Of a stretch of 64,000 bases of DNA, positions 22,432 to 32,400 are shown piece after piece. This DNA comes from Humulus lupulus. Its lineage: Eukaryota > Streptophyta > Magnoliopsida > Rosales > Cannabaceae. The DNA lies in NCBI RefSeq assembly GCF_963169125.1, contig NC_084793.1, forward strand, positions 91,469,071-91,533,070, given 5' to 3'. Position numbers and translations under genes: made by a program. Numbering within the stretch: the stretch's first letter is position 1; each line of letters starts with the position of its first letter. Under the pieces are notes generated by a model, which was not told the DNA's origin, ran no database searches, and saw only the letters and a program-made list of their open reading frames with translations.

Positions 22432-23155
22432 TGTTGACGCGATTTTCGCCAACAGTATATTAAGAAATGAAAATGGTAGATTAGTGCTTACTATTAAATC
22501 GTAATGAAATAACCAGAACTCACTAAAAAACACAGAACTTTTACGTGGTTCAGTGGTTAAAATCCACCTAGTCCACGAGTCAATATTATTGTTGTTTCTC
22601 TCTCTACTTTGGCAGAGTTTCGGTAATACAAAATAATGGTCCCCTTCCCTGTCCAATATTCCCAGTATTTATAGGGGAATTCCATGGGCAGGTTTGGGTA
22701 ACTGTGTCAACACACCGTGTAATTATACATATGGTATATAATTAATACATATTATTCTCATTTGCATTGGGATATGATTTGATAACATAATAAATACGTT
22801 CCTACTATCTCGGGTAATAAATGACATAAATACAATACAGCTTGGTCATTAATGAGCATATAAATAATCCCTGACTCTTGGGATCCTTTAGTATGCATTA
22901 TGTCTAATTCATCACGAGCTGCATATCTCACCCGAACTCATGCTTTGACAGCTACCTGACTCCGAGCTCGTGTTTGACAGTTATCTTACTCTTAGCTCGT
23001 AATGGACGCCTAATATTAGGTCTGGCCATTATGAATCTCGAGCTGCCCACATGGTTACTAATAAGATATTCTACTTGGTTATCTTTCCACATATTTACCT
23101 GCCAGTTGTACCCTAGCTGAGTGAGTGAACTCGTGTCAAAATCAAGGTACAACAT
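22432..23155 (-). repeat. Tat 3' LTR
   Basis: It runs from TGTTGACGCGATTTTCGCC to AAGGTACAACA with perfect short inverted ends TGTTG/CAACA. GTATTTATAGG near 22664 is the complement of a TATA box, so transcription runs leftward, matching the minus-strand pol genes. The next bases are the complement of a polypurine tract. No second copy of this LTR is found in the window. Confidence 0.75.
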
Positions 23156-23170
23156 TTGCCCCCCAAGCTC
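23156..23170 (-). other. Tat polypurine tract
   Basis: The minus strand reads CTTGGGGGGCAAA immediately before TGTTG of the LTR, the place where plus-strand DNA synthesis starts in LTR retrotransposons. This adjacency is the main reason for ending the LTR at 23155. Confidence 0.7.
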
Positions 23171-23410
23171 CTGCTCATGTTTGATGTCGTCACTTTCTGA
23201 CATACACAGTAGGGGCTTTTAGACTTATGTCACATAAAATTGTGCTTGCCTACTAGACACATGGCTTTCTACGATTGGCATCCGTTCAGGTTTCGAGGAC
23301 TGAAATAATTGTCCTGTCAACTTTTTGTCACCATCTGGTCTATTTAATCTTGGTCCTTGGATCTCGAGCTAACCCAATTGGATGGCCCATATTAATTTTC
23401 GTAGTTTACG

Positions 23411-23601
23411 TATAAATAGGGTGATCAGTCCTCATACCTCACCACCTTTGTATTAAAAAAATCTCCATTTTCAAACTCTCAAGCTTCCTTTCTTCTTCTC
23501 CAGAATCCCCAGAACTTTTCATCGTATCCCAGACCTTCAGAAGCTTTCTAGGAGCTTCCTGCGGCCATATCTACACCCTCTCCAAATCGAACATATTTCC
23601 T
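23411..23601 (+). promoter_or_regulatory. Candidate promoter and first exon of the Tat antisense gene
   Basis: TATAAATAGG at 23411-23420 is a good plant TATA box on the + strand, opposite to the retrotransposon's own direction. About 30-40 bp further on a C+T-rich leader begins. It ends at a strong donor TTTCCT|GTAAGT (exon end 23601). This is what a 5' untranslated exon of the + strand gene at 24192/29447-33948 should look like. No other coding potential is seen here. From 23602 to 24190 there is only non-coding Tat sequence. Confidence 0.55.
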
Positions 23602-24221
23602 GTAAGTATTTTATCCCCTGGTTTGAAAAGGTTTTTTTATTCTTCATTATCCAATGAGATTTTTTTTCAACAATGTTCATTGTTCGATGTCGTTAGGCTA
23701 TTTCTAAGTGCTAATAGGAAATAATTTTCAATTTAGGCTCCATGAGTGAACCCAAATGTATTTTAGAAATAAGACATTCATAAAACTAGGCAAAGTTATG
23801 GGTTAATCTGGGGTAGCCCTAATGGAAAATCGGTTCAAAGAATACCTGTTTGGGGAATAGAAATCGAAGGAGTTTTAGGTTTAATACCAGGTAGCTTAGG
23901 GGTTACTATTCCTTAGGCTGTTTTGCACTAAACTGCTTTCCAAAGGAAAGTAATGGGCCTGACATTTTTGACACGCGGATCCCGAAATATCTGGGGATTT
24001 TAAGAAACCAAGGCGCGTAGCCTAGGATATCGCGTGGCATCACGTGATGAGGCTAGGACAAACTTTAGCTCGTATAAACTTTCAAACGTTGAAAGTAGTC
24101 CTCTTCATCCTCCGTACCTCCACGACCATAGTTATAGACCATCTTAGGTCGCCTACTAACTAGGCCGCTTTGTCATCACACGATCTGAATTATGGCACCT
24201 CCTATAGTGTCCCAGAATATT

Positions 24222-26262
24222 TACTTAGCTAGCTAGATAGTAGTAGTAGTTGGTATTAGTTTGTAGTATGTTAGATTCCATGGATTTTGGTTCAAGCAGG
24301 GACTTAGTTGGACATTCATAGCAACAGTTATGGATTTTATAAGTTTAACCTATAGTTTAAGAATATTAATTATAACATAAGGTTTGATTAATATTGCTGG
24401 TTCTAGAAATATATTTATTATAACCTAAGGTTTAGATAGAACCATTAAGAGTATGACACTTGTCATAATCATGTTTATTAAGGATTTAAGTATTTTGATG
24501 AATAGTTTAATTAAAAGAAAGATCTAGAAGCTCTAGAACCTTCCAGAAACTGTTAGGACCGTATTATGACTCAGTTAAAGTTGTTTACTCAATTCAAAAT
24601 ATGCTGAAAAAGTGCAAATACATGTTTGATATATCAACGTATGTCGATATATCGCAGCTAAAGGGGTCGATATATCGCCTACGGAAGATACGGAAAACAC
24701 GTCGACTTTGCACGAACGTTCGAAAGGGGCTCGGGAAAATGGACCAGCCGATATATCGCCCAGGGTAAGCGATATATCGCCCCTGGTGCTTTAATTTTTT
24801 AAAGTTGGATTTTAAATTTTAAAAATAGCCTTAACCACTTGGACCTGCCTTTGAACGATTTTGACCGAGTTTTGGGTGTCTGTTGAACAGAAATTCAAAT
24901 CTTTTTCATTTTATATTCATTTATCTATTCAAATTAAAAGGGGTTAGTTTCACTCCTTGAACTCTATAAATAGGACCTAATACTCAGCCATTTTCTTCAT
25001 TCTTCAAGCATTTGTTCAGAGCCTCCAAGTTGCTAGTGTTACTGTAGAGAGAAACACTTGGGTTTTGGGTTAAAAGCTTTATCATTCTAAGCTTTTCTAA
25101 ACACTTGGGAAGTGAGATATAGTGAGATTTCAGTATCAATGTTTAGATCAATTCATAAGATCATTCAAGGTATTCTTATCCTTAAGTTCAATTTTTTATG
25201 GTTCTTTAGTTTTCTTTATTTTCTTTCTTTCAGATCCTAACTCTTGTTTATGATTCTTGGTTAGGTATTTAAGTTTCTTGAAACTTAAGGTTCTTCTTGG
25301 TAAGTTTCTTCTTGATGGTTTAGTTCTCTTTTCATCTTTATTCTTTAGAGATACTCACCATTCTTACTGTTAGTTTGTAGGAGTGTTCTAATCCCGTTCT
25401 TGTCTTCAAATATCCCAGTTTTTGGTAAGGAAAATAGGATAGATTATATGTGTTTATATGTTTATGCTATGATATGTTTTGTAACCCTTGGGCATATGAC
25501 TTGCTTAGATAACAAGCCCCAAGAATATGTTTTATAGTTGCTTGGGCATATAACTTGCTTAGATAGCAAGCCCCAAGAATTTTTATCATTTTCATGGTTT
25601 AGAGTTATGATTTACCCTACCTCGATTAGTAGACAGAGGACCTAGATGGGTTATCATATACTACCATGTGATCTAACCTACCTGGATTAGTAGACAGAGG
25701 ACCTAGATGGTTTATCACATGCCATGCTAATGAGTTAATGGCCATTAATATTGTAGTCCTATATGATATATGTTTTTATAGTCATATGTTTATAGTATAT
25801 GTTATGTTATAGTCGTATGTTTATGGTTTATGATATATATATGTTGTTAGTAGATTTTTCTTGCTGGGCATTAGACTCATTCCTTTACTTTTAGCATGAT
25901 GCAGGGAAATGATTTATGGAAGGTGGAAAGATTCATGGCAGCTTGGGTTATGTGTTGAGGATGAATGGATTGAATGGACTGTGTGACGATCGAGGATGAC
26001 GCTTTTTTTTAGTCTTTTAAATTATGTTTTGATGTACTTCCACATTTAGTATTTAAACAATTAAAGTTTATGTTTTATGTTTTATAAACAATGGGATCTC
26101 ATACCATATCACATTTTATTTTATATTTTTACCTTATTTTGTATTGGTACAATATTTTGGGTTTCAATAAAGTTATGTTATTTATGATGTATGTTTCCCA
26201 AATAGTAGCTATGTCTAGTAGTTTTAATGGTCCAAGGTCTTAGAAATAGTTGGGTCATTACA
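24222..26262 (+). repeat. Tekay-like 5' LTR (left end uncertain)
   Basis: It ends ..GTTGGGTCATTACA directly before a primer-binding site. It contains, in order, a heat-shock-element-like site (24535-24549), a cluster of CGATATATCG palindromes (24640-24785), a TATA box (TATAAATA, 24965-24972), a splice-acceptor-like GATGCAG (about 25900) and an AATAAA signal near 26168. Between about 25475 and 25740 short direct repeats (GCTTAGATARCAAGCCCCAAGAA; CCTACCTSGATTAGTAGACAG) occur twice each. Confidence 0.7.
24535..24549 (+). promoter_or_regulatory. Heat-shock-element-like site in the Tekay-like LTR
   Basis: AGAACCTTCCAGAAA is three contiguous, perfect nGAAn/nTTCn/nGAAn pentamers, the binding pattern of heat-shock factors. 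An extra GAA lies just upstream (AGAAG, 24526-24530) but out of register. It sits about 430 bp upstream of the LTR TATA box. The match is seen directly; heat response is inference. Confidence 0.55.
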
Positions 26263-26280
26263 GTTGGTATCAGAGCAACG
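26263..26280 (+). other. Primer-binding site, Tekay-like copy 1
   Basis: GTTGGTATCAGAGCAACG directly follows the LTR end. TGGTATCAGAGC is the common plant initiator-Met tRNA complement used to prime reverse transcription. Confidence 0.85.
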
Positions 26281-26414
26281 GTTCATATGCATGAAGTTCT
26301 CCGTGATACACACGCACAAGCTCCGAATCTAATTGCCAATGTAAGTGTTTATGTTTATTATGCTTATGTTTATGTTTATAGCTAACGTTTTAGCCCTCAT
26401 GTTTTCAGTTAAGA

Positions 26415-26882
26415 ATGGATGGAGCCTTGACCTATGAGGATATCCAAGCCATTAAGGCATTGAAAAGGATTAGAGAGCCAAGGAATATCGTAGGAGTGTT
26501 AGAAAGAATCACTCGGAGATTGATTTTATTCTACAAGAAGATAGTTCACCTCCAAACTACCAAGCAAATTATGATGAGAGCTACAGAGCAATATGTCTTA
26601 GTAATTAGGCTTTTTAAATATTATCCTTCTCTAATTTCAACATTAGAAGAAATATGGAAGACTATAGATGATGAAGATGATTTACTAGTAGCCATCAGAT
26701 ATTATTTTCTCATACTTAGGGTCACCTTTAAGTTGGAATTTCAATTTACTAATGAGCAAAAGCATAGAGTCTTTATGAATCTTCCCCGAGGAAATTTTGA
26801 GGCTCAAGATAATGATGATTATGAGGAGATAGATGATGATATGTTAGATGAAGGGTCAGATATAGAAGATCCTGATTTTTAG
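26415..26882 (+). CDS. Intact 155-codon ORF of unknown function between the primer-binding site and gag
   Basis: It runs without a stop from ATG 26415 (MDGALTYEDIQAIKAL) to TAG 26880-26882. I do not recognise a domain. The first 110 residues look mostly alpha-helical, with basic stretches (RITRRLILFYKK) and hydrophobic segments but no clear membrane helix. The last 25 residues are strongly acidic (Asp/Glu-rich, ending DEGSDIEDPDF). It ends about 540 bp before the gag ATG at 27418. The gag of the same element has premature stops while this frame is clean. Extra ORFs upstream of gag are known in some plant LTR elements. It could also be a captured host fragment or chance; length and composition argue against chance. 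Confidence 0.6.
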   Translation: MDGALTYEDIQAIKALKRIREPRNIVGVLERITRRLILFYKKIVHLQTTKQIMMRATEQYVLVIRLFKYYPSLISTLEEIWKTIDDEDDLLVAIRYYFLILRVTFKLEFQFTNEQKHRVFMNLPRGNFEAQDNDDYEEIDDDMLDEGSDIEDPDF

Positions 26883-27417
26883 ATTCACCCTAGATATGTT
26901 AGTCTATTTATTTATTTTGCATTTATGATTGTATTTAGTGAAAACCTTTTTTCCAAATGAATATTATTGTTATTTTTGAATGACATGTATGAGTTTGATT
27001 TTTTTTACAATCATAATAAATTTAAATAAATAAATAATGACTGAGTTCGGTGAGGGTGGATACAAATCAATCGACCGGGTTCTATATTGAGAGTTAGGAG
27101 GCCATAGTAGTGGGAATGATTTTACTGATCCCAACCCTCCCTCAATATGGTTAACTTTGGAATAGCGACGAGTTTCGAGCCTGAGAATTAAGTCACATAG
27201 GATGATTAGAAATAGACTTAGAAAGTAATAAAGATGGCTTATTTTTCTAAGTATAGAAACATACCCTAATTATAAAGAAGGCTTATATAAAACAAAAATT
27301 TCATAAGAAATCATAACTAATAGGTCTGAGTTATGTTTGCTTAGATTAAGTTTTGCTTTAGAGCCTATTAGGGTAAGTTCTAACATGTTTTTCTCAACTA
27401 TTAGAACTTTGCTGAAG
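26883..27417 (+). other. Spacer between the extra ORF and gag
   Basis: About 535 bp of A+T-rich leader. It has a purine-rich middle and no continuous open frame on either strand of convincing composition. Confidence 0.5.
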
Positions 27418-29157
27418 ATGTCGCTCAGAAGGTCTGCATGCACAAACGCCAATGCCTCCAGCGCCACCCATGAGACTAGTGAAGCCCCTCCAGTACGAAG
27501 AAAGGGAGTGCGTGCTACCAATACTGCTGCTAACAGAAGTGCACCGCCGCCTCCAGTTGACAACAACGCTGAAATTGTCCAACTACGACAACAAGTGGAA
27601 GAATTGCTTCAGCAACAACGCCAATAGGCTCAGCCGTAACCGCAGCCTCAACTAGCGGTTCAAGCACCCCAACAAGTAGGTCCATATGGGGGTTGGCCAA
27701 TGGCGAACTATGCACCCTACCCAGCTCAGTACATGGATCCAATTTACGAGCGGTTTCGTAAGCAACACTCTCCAAACTTTGAAGGGACAACGGACCCCTT
27801 CGAGGCAGAAGAATGGCTCAGGAATGTAGAGCCGATCCAAGTACACATGAATCTCGGCAACGCGGACCGCATATCCTGTGTTTCTTCTCTTCTAAAGAAA
27901 GATGCTAGAATATGGTGGGACTTAGTACAGCAGACTAACGATGTCGCTACCATGACATGGACTAGATTTGTGGAGCTCTTTCACAAGAAGTATTATAACT
28001 CTGCAGTCATCGCCACAAAGGTAGAAGAGTTCACTAGTTTGAAGCAGGGCAACTTATCGGTAGCAGAGTATGCTCGTCAGTTCGACCGACTAGCCAAGTT
28101 TGCACCAGAGTTGGTTCCAACAGACTTTTTGAGAGTTACCAAGTTCGTTAGAGGACTCAGACCGAAGATTGATCTAGGAGTCAAGCTAGCAACTCTTGGA
28201 ACCACTTCTTACGCCGATGTCCTAGAAACGGCTATAGAAGTGAAAATGCTTTAGGCGAATGTCAGTAAGGAGGAGACCAGTAAGCCTGAACCTAAGCAGC
28301 AAAATCAACCTCAGAATGGTCGGAACCACAACAATAGCCATCAACTTGGCAACAATAATGTCCAGAAGAGAAGGCATCCTAACAACAAGCAATCTGACAA
28401 TGATAAAAGAGCATGGACTAACAATGGAAGTAGTAGGTCGGGTTATGTAGAATACCCGCAGTGCTCTAAGTGCCAAAAGAAACATCCTGGGGAGTGTCGT
28501 GCAAACACCAAGGGATGTTATAATTGTGGTCAGGAAGGTCATCAGAAGAATGAATGTCCACAGCTCAAGCAAGAAGAGAAAAAGGACAACAAGATGGTTC
28601 CTGCCAGAGTCTTTGCCTTGACCCAAGGAGAAGCTGAAGCTAGTAATAAAGTGGTCACAGGTCAGATTCCTATCCTCGATAATATATGTTCAGTATTATT
28701 TGATTCGGGAGCAACACACTCGTATATCTCGTTAGGAATGATAGAGAAATTAGACAAACCTTGTGAAAGATTTAGAACTAGGTTTGTGACAGAATTGCCT
28801 TCGGGCGAAGTAGTCCTATCATCACGGATAGTACGAGGCGTACCGATCAAAATTGAGGACGTAGAACTAGAAGAAGACCTGATAGAGTTAGAGATCAAAG
28901 ATTTTGACGTGATACTAGGCATGGATTGGCTAGCAAGGCATGGCACAACCATTGAATGCAGACGCAAGCAAGTGATGTTCAAAACTCCTGACGGTCAGAG
29001 ACTGTGTTTTATGGGAAAGGTTTCAGGACAACGAACACCACTTATTTCATCTCTCAAAGCTCAGAGGATGATAGAGAAAGGATGTCACGAGTTCTTAGCC
29101 AACGTCACAGATGTGGTAAAGGAAACACCACTAAGGTTGGAGACGTCTGCATCATAA
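27418..29157 (+). pseudogene. Chromovirus gag-protease, frame kept but with premature stops
   Basis: It starts at ATG 27418 (MSLRRSACTNANASS). Retrotransposon gag core at 27770-28250 (EEWLRNVEPIQ, then ARIWWDLVQQT, then FKKYYNSAVI-like and SVAEYARQFDRLAKF). CCHC zinc knuckle CYNCGQEGHQKNEC at about 28517-28560. Retropepsin-type protease with active-site DSGATHSYIS near 28700 and the downstream ILGMDWL motif (about 28912). All of this is in one frame, interrupted by TAG 27625, TAA near 27637 and TAG 28252, each a C-to-T change from Gln-type codons. It ends at TAA 29155. Gag packages the RNA; the protease would cut the polyprotein. No functional product expected. Confidence 0.87.
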
Positions 29158-29441
29158 AAGAATTTCCAGAAGTATTTCTTGATGACTTGCATGGGTTGCC
29201 GCCGACTCAGGAAATTGACTTCACAATCAAATTAGTATCGAGAACTGAGTCTATCTCAAAGGCACCATACCAGATGGCACCAAACAAACTCAAGGAGTTA
29301 AAGACGCAGTTAGAAGAACTCTTAGACTTGGGTTTCATTAGACCAATCCATTCGCCATGGGGAGCACCGATTTTATTTGTGAAGAAGAAGGACGGAAGCA
29401 TGCGGATGTGTATAGATTACCGCGAGCTGAATAAGGTGACA
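29158..29441 (+). pseudogene. Reverse transcriptase N-terminal fragment, cut off
   Basis: In a different frame from gag-protease: [20 protein letters not shown], then APYQMAP, then [20 protein letters not shown] and [13 protein letters not shown]. These are the finger motifs of Gypsy RT. The reading ends at ELNKVTI and changes to the Tat antisense gene, so the palm with its catalytic Asp box was never present here or is lost. Confidence 0.88.
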
Positions 29442-32400
29442 ATAGTCTCAAATATTACAACTCAGGGGAGAGTAAAAAAAATTCTGCTGAGTCATAACAT
29501 CGAGCTTGGAGCTGATGGTCTCCTTGGCCGACTTGCCTTTGAAGGAGAGCGGAGCTGTGCCCCATTCCAAGACGATTATGGGGCTTGGAGTGATGAGCAC
29601 CTGAAGGTTGGTGCTTTCCTTCCATTGGACCAATACTTCATAGATTTTTTAAACTAAATCAAGTTGGCTCCCTTCCAGCTCCCCCCAAATTCTTATAGAC
29701 TTTTGGCGGGACTGAAATATCTATTCCTAAGGCATGAGTGGGAGGTCCCCACTCCAGCAGACATTTTATATTTCTTCTGCCTCAAAACGAGTCCTGAGCA
29801 GAAGGGGCGAGGTGGTAGATTCTACTACCTTACTCAGTTTCCGAACTCCGCTTCCATCATCGAGCTCCCCAGCCATCCAAATGACTATAAAGATTCATTC
29901 TTTACGTCGAATGGATTCAGAAATTGTGAACATCGCAACTTCAACTGACCTCGTAAGTTTTCTATCTTTGTAAACTCAACACGTGAATGTTTATCCCTTT
30001 CATAGTAAATAATTTATATATATTCTGATTAAGTTTGTTCCTTGTGGAACTATATTCGCGAGGATGGAATGATCTGAGACCCTCAGGGGTCAGTACGAGA
30101 CTTTGTCCCGTCTCCCCCACGAGAAAAAAGATTATCGCCAAGTCATGAATGATGCCACCACATTGGCATGCAAGTTGATTGGCGAGGGTCAGACATTAGT
30201 GATGGACCCAAAACGGGTATGTTTTAAATATTTATATCGCAAGCGCACGAATCGTTCATATAGAATAGTGATTGTGTAAGCAAGGATGTCGAACCCAAAG
30301 GAGTTGTCTAAAATCGAAAAGAAAACTATTTTAAACAAAAATTAATAAATTCTAACCTAGCTCCAAAGATTGATGAGATTTTTGTATAAAAATAAAATAA
30401 AAGATAATAATAAAGAAATTAAAGACAATATATAAACATAAATTAATAATAGAAATCAAGATGGTAAAAGAAAGATTATTAAGATAATAGAATCCACAAA
30501 ATATAAGTTCAATAATATTTAAAAGTACATTGATTCCCAAGTTTTAGTAATAGTAGAAATTAATCAAATCATCACTCATTCAAATTAGATATTCTATTTA
30601 AGTACAAGTTTTTATAAAAATATAGGATCTATCTTCACTTTTCAAAAAGTATAATTTCAAAGTATTTAATGTAAGTCAATCTAATGAAATAACAAATAAA
30701 TCAATGAACATTATTTACAAGGAAAAACATAATACTTTTGTTCTAAGCATTGGATGTGTACAATTTAATGACACATCTTACACAAAGAATATTATGTTTT
30801 TGCACTAATGAAGAACAAAGTGTAAATATGAGCTAACAATAAAAAATACATGATATTTAAGATGAAAGAAAATATTTGAAGAAGAAAATCCATAAACTTT
30901 ATTGCACAAAATGGGAAATCAACATACAAAATAAATATTATCTAGTTACATATTGTTTCATCATCACCTTAATAATCTTAAAAAGGTTAGAAACTCATAA
31001 CTAAAATAGCAAATACAAACTAAAAATTACAAACATAAACAGGAAAATTTGGAGGAGAAACCTCCAAATTTTTCCTCTAAAAACTCATAGGAAAAATGAC
31101 CAAAAAGAAGAAAAAGATGAAGAGAATTGAGAGATTTTGAAAGTGTAGAACTTGTGGTATCGTAACCTCTCCTAAAATCAAGCACTAAACTCATTTATTT
31201 ATAGCAAAAAAAATGTATTAAAATAATCAATTTGAATTAATTAAATTAATTTAATTAATTATAATATGGCAAATAGAGGTAAATTATAGGGTGTAATAAT
31301 GATGTTTTGGGGTAAAATATGTAGAAACGTTTGGGTAAAAAATGTGGTATTTTTGGACAAAAGGACAAGGTGCTTTTGTTGGGCTCAAGGGGAAATAGTA
31401 GCTGGCTATGGGCTTGTTGGTGGGTCTCTTGTTTGGCCTGGTTGGCTGTTTGGAGCAGGGAGGCGCTGGCTGTGGGGTGCTGGAGACGTGGTTGGAATGG
31501 GCAGGCGTGTGGTGTGAGCTAAGGAAGGCCTCGGCTGGTCTTGCTGGAGCTTCAGCTGGGCAGGAGGCAGCTAAACGTGGCTGGGAAGGAGGCAAATGGG
31601 CCCAGACGGGCTGGTGGAGTGAGCTGAAGCTTGATGGGCGTGGGCCTGGGGAAGCTTAGTGGGCTAGGTGGTTGGTGATGAGGCTCCTTGGGCAGAAGCT
31701 TTTTATAAATGCCATTTCTTCTTCTTTCTTTCCTTGAAAATGTCACATTTCCTTCATTTTTCTTTCTTTTCAAGAGCAAAAATGCATTAAACTCCCTACA
31801 AAATAAATATAAAATAAATCATAATAAAATATTTTCAACTATAAAATAAATCAATTTAATTCTTTGAAAATATTAATTATAACTTAATTTATATTTAACA
31901 TTTAATTTCAATAATATAATATTTTTTATCTCAAATTAAACAACAATAATTCAAATAATTAACTACAACATTTTACAACAAAATAACTATAAAAACACAC
32001 AAAAATATATAAAATCATGACAAATCCAATAAATTCAAAATTACTTTAAAACTTAATAAATCAATTAAAAACTCAAGAACTAAGCAACAATTAGCACATA
32101 AAAAGTGGTAAAATAACTCTATTTTATAGAGTTATCAATTAGCTCTGAGGACACGAGCTCCACTCTCTGTTATCTTTGAGCTCCCCTCTTCTCAAGAGGC
32201 CTTGCCAGCCACTGAGGACACTGAAGAGGAAGAAGACATGGCGCCACTTGTACGAAAAAGATGACCTCCTAAAGCAGCTGCGTCTGGGGCAACAGCCAGT
32301 CCCTCTGGCCAAGGTAACTCATACCTCTTTAGAGAGTTAGATTGGGATGCTGTCAGCTTTAAGTTAATATGTTTTAATCCTAACCAGCTCGTTAGTCGCC

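Larger units (their letters stand above)
24222..29441 (+). mobile_element. Truncated chromovirus-type Gypsy element (Tekay-like copy 1) inside the Tat antisense gene
   Basis: It holds part of a 5' LTR (to 26262), a primer-binding site, a 155-codon ORF, gag with zinc knuckle, protease and the first part of RT, then stops at ELNKVTI (29441). There is no 3' LTR. The left LTR end has no TG start that I can defend, so both ends look cut. The flanks ATAGTGTCCCAGAATATT (24204-24221) and ATAGTCTCAAATATT (29442-29456) are imperfect copies of one another. The left one follows an ATG (24192) that could be the start of the antisense gene. Confidence 0.7.

Noticed and set aside
22432..24331. TGTTG at 22432, CAACA at 24322-24326 and GTTAT on both sides, suggesting a 1895-bp solo LTR
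   Set aside because: An LTR end with CAACA followed by a polypurine-tract complement occurs at 23155, and 23156-24200 holds a promoter and leader in the opposite direction. The outer GTTAT match is more likely chance, though it cannot be excluded.
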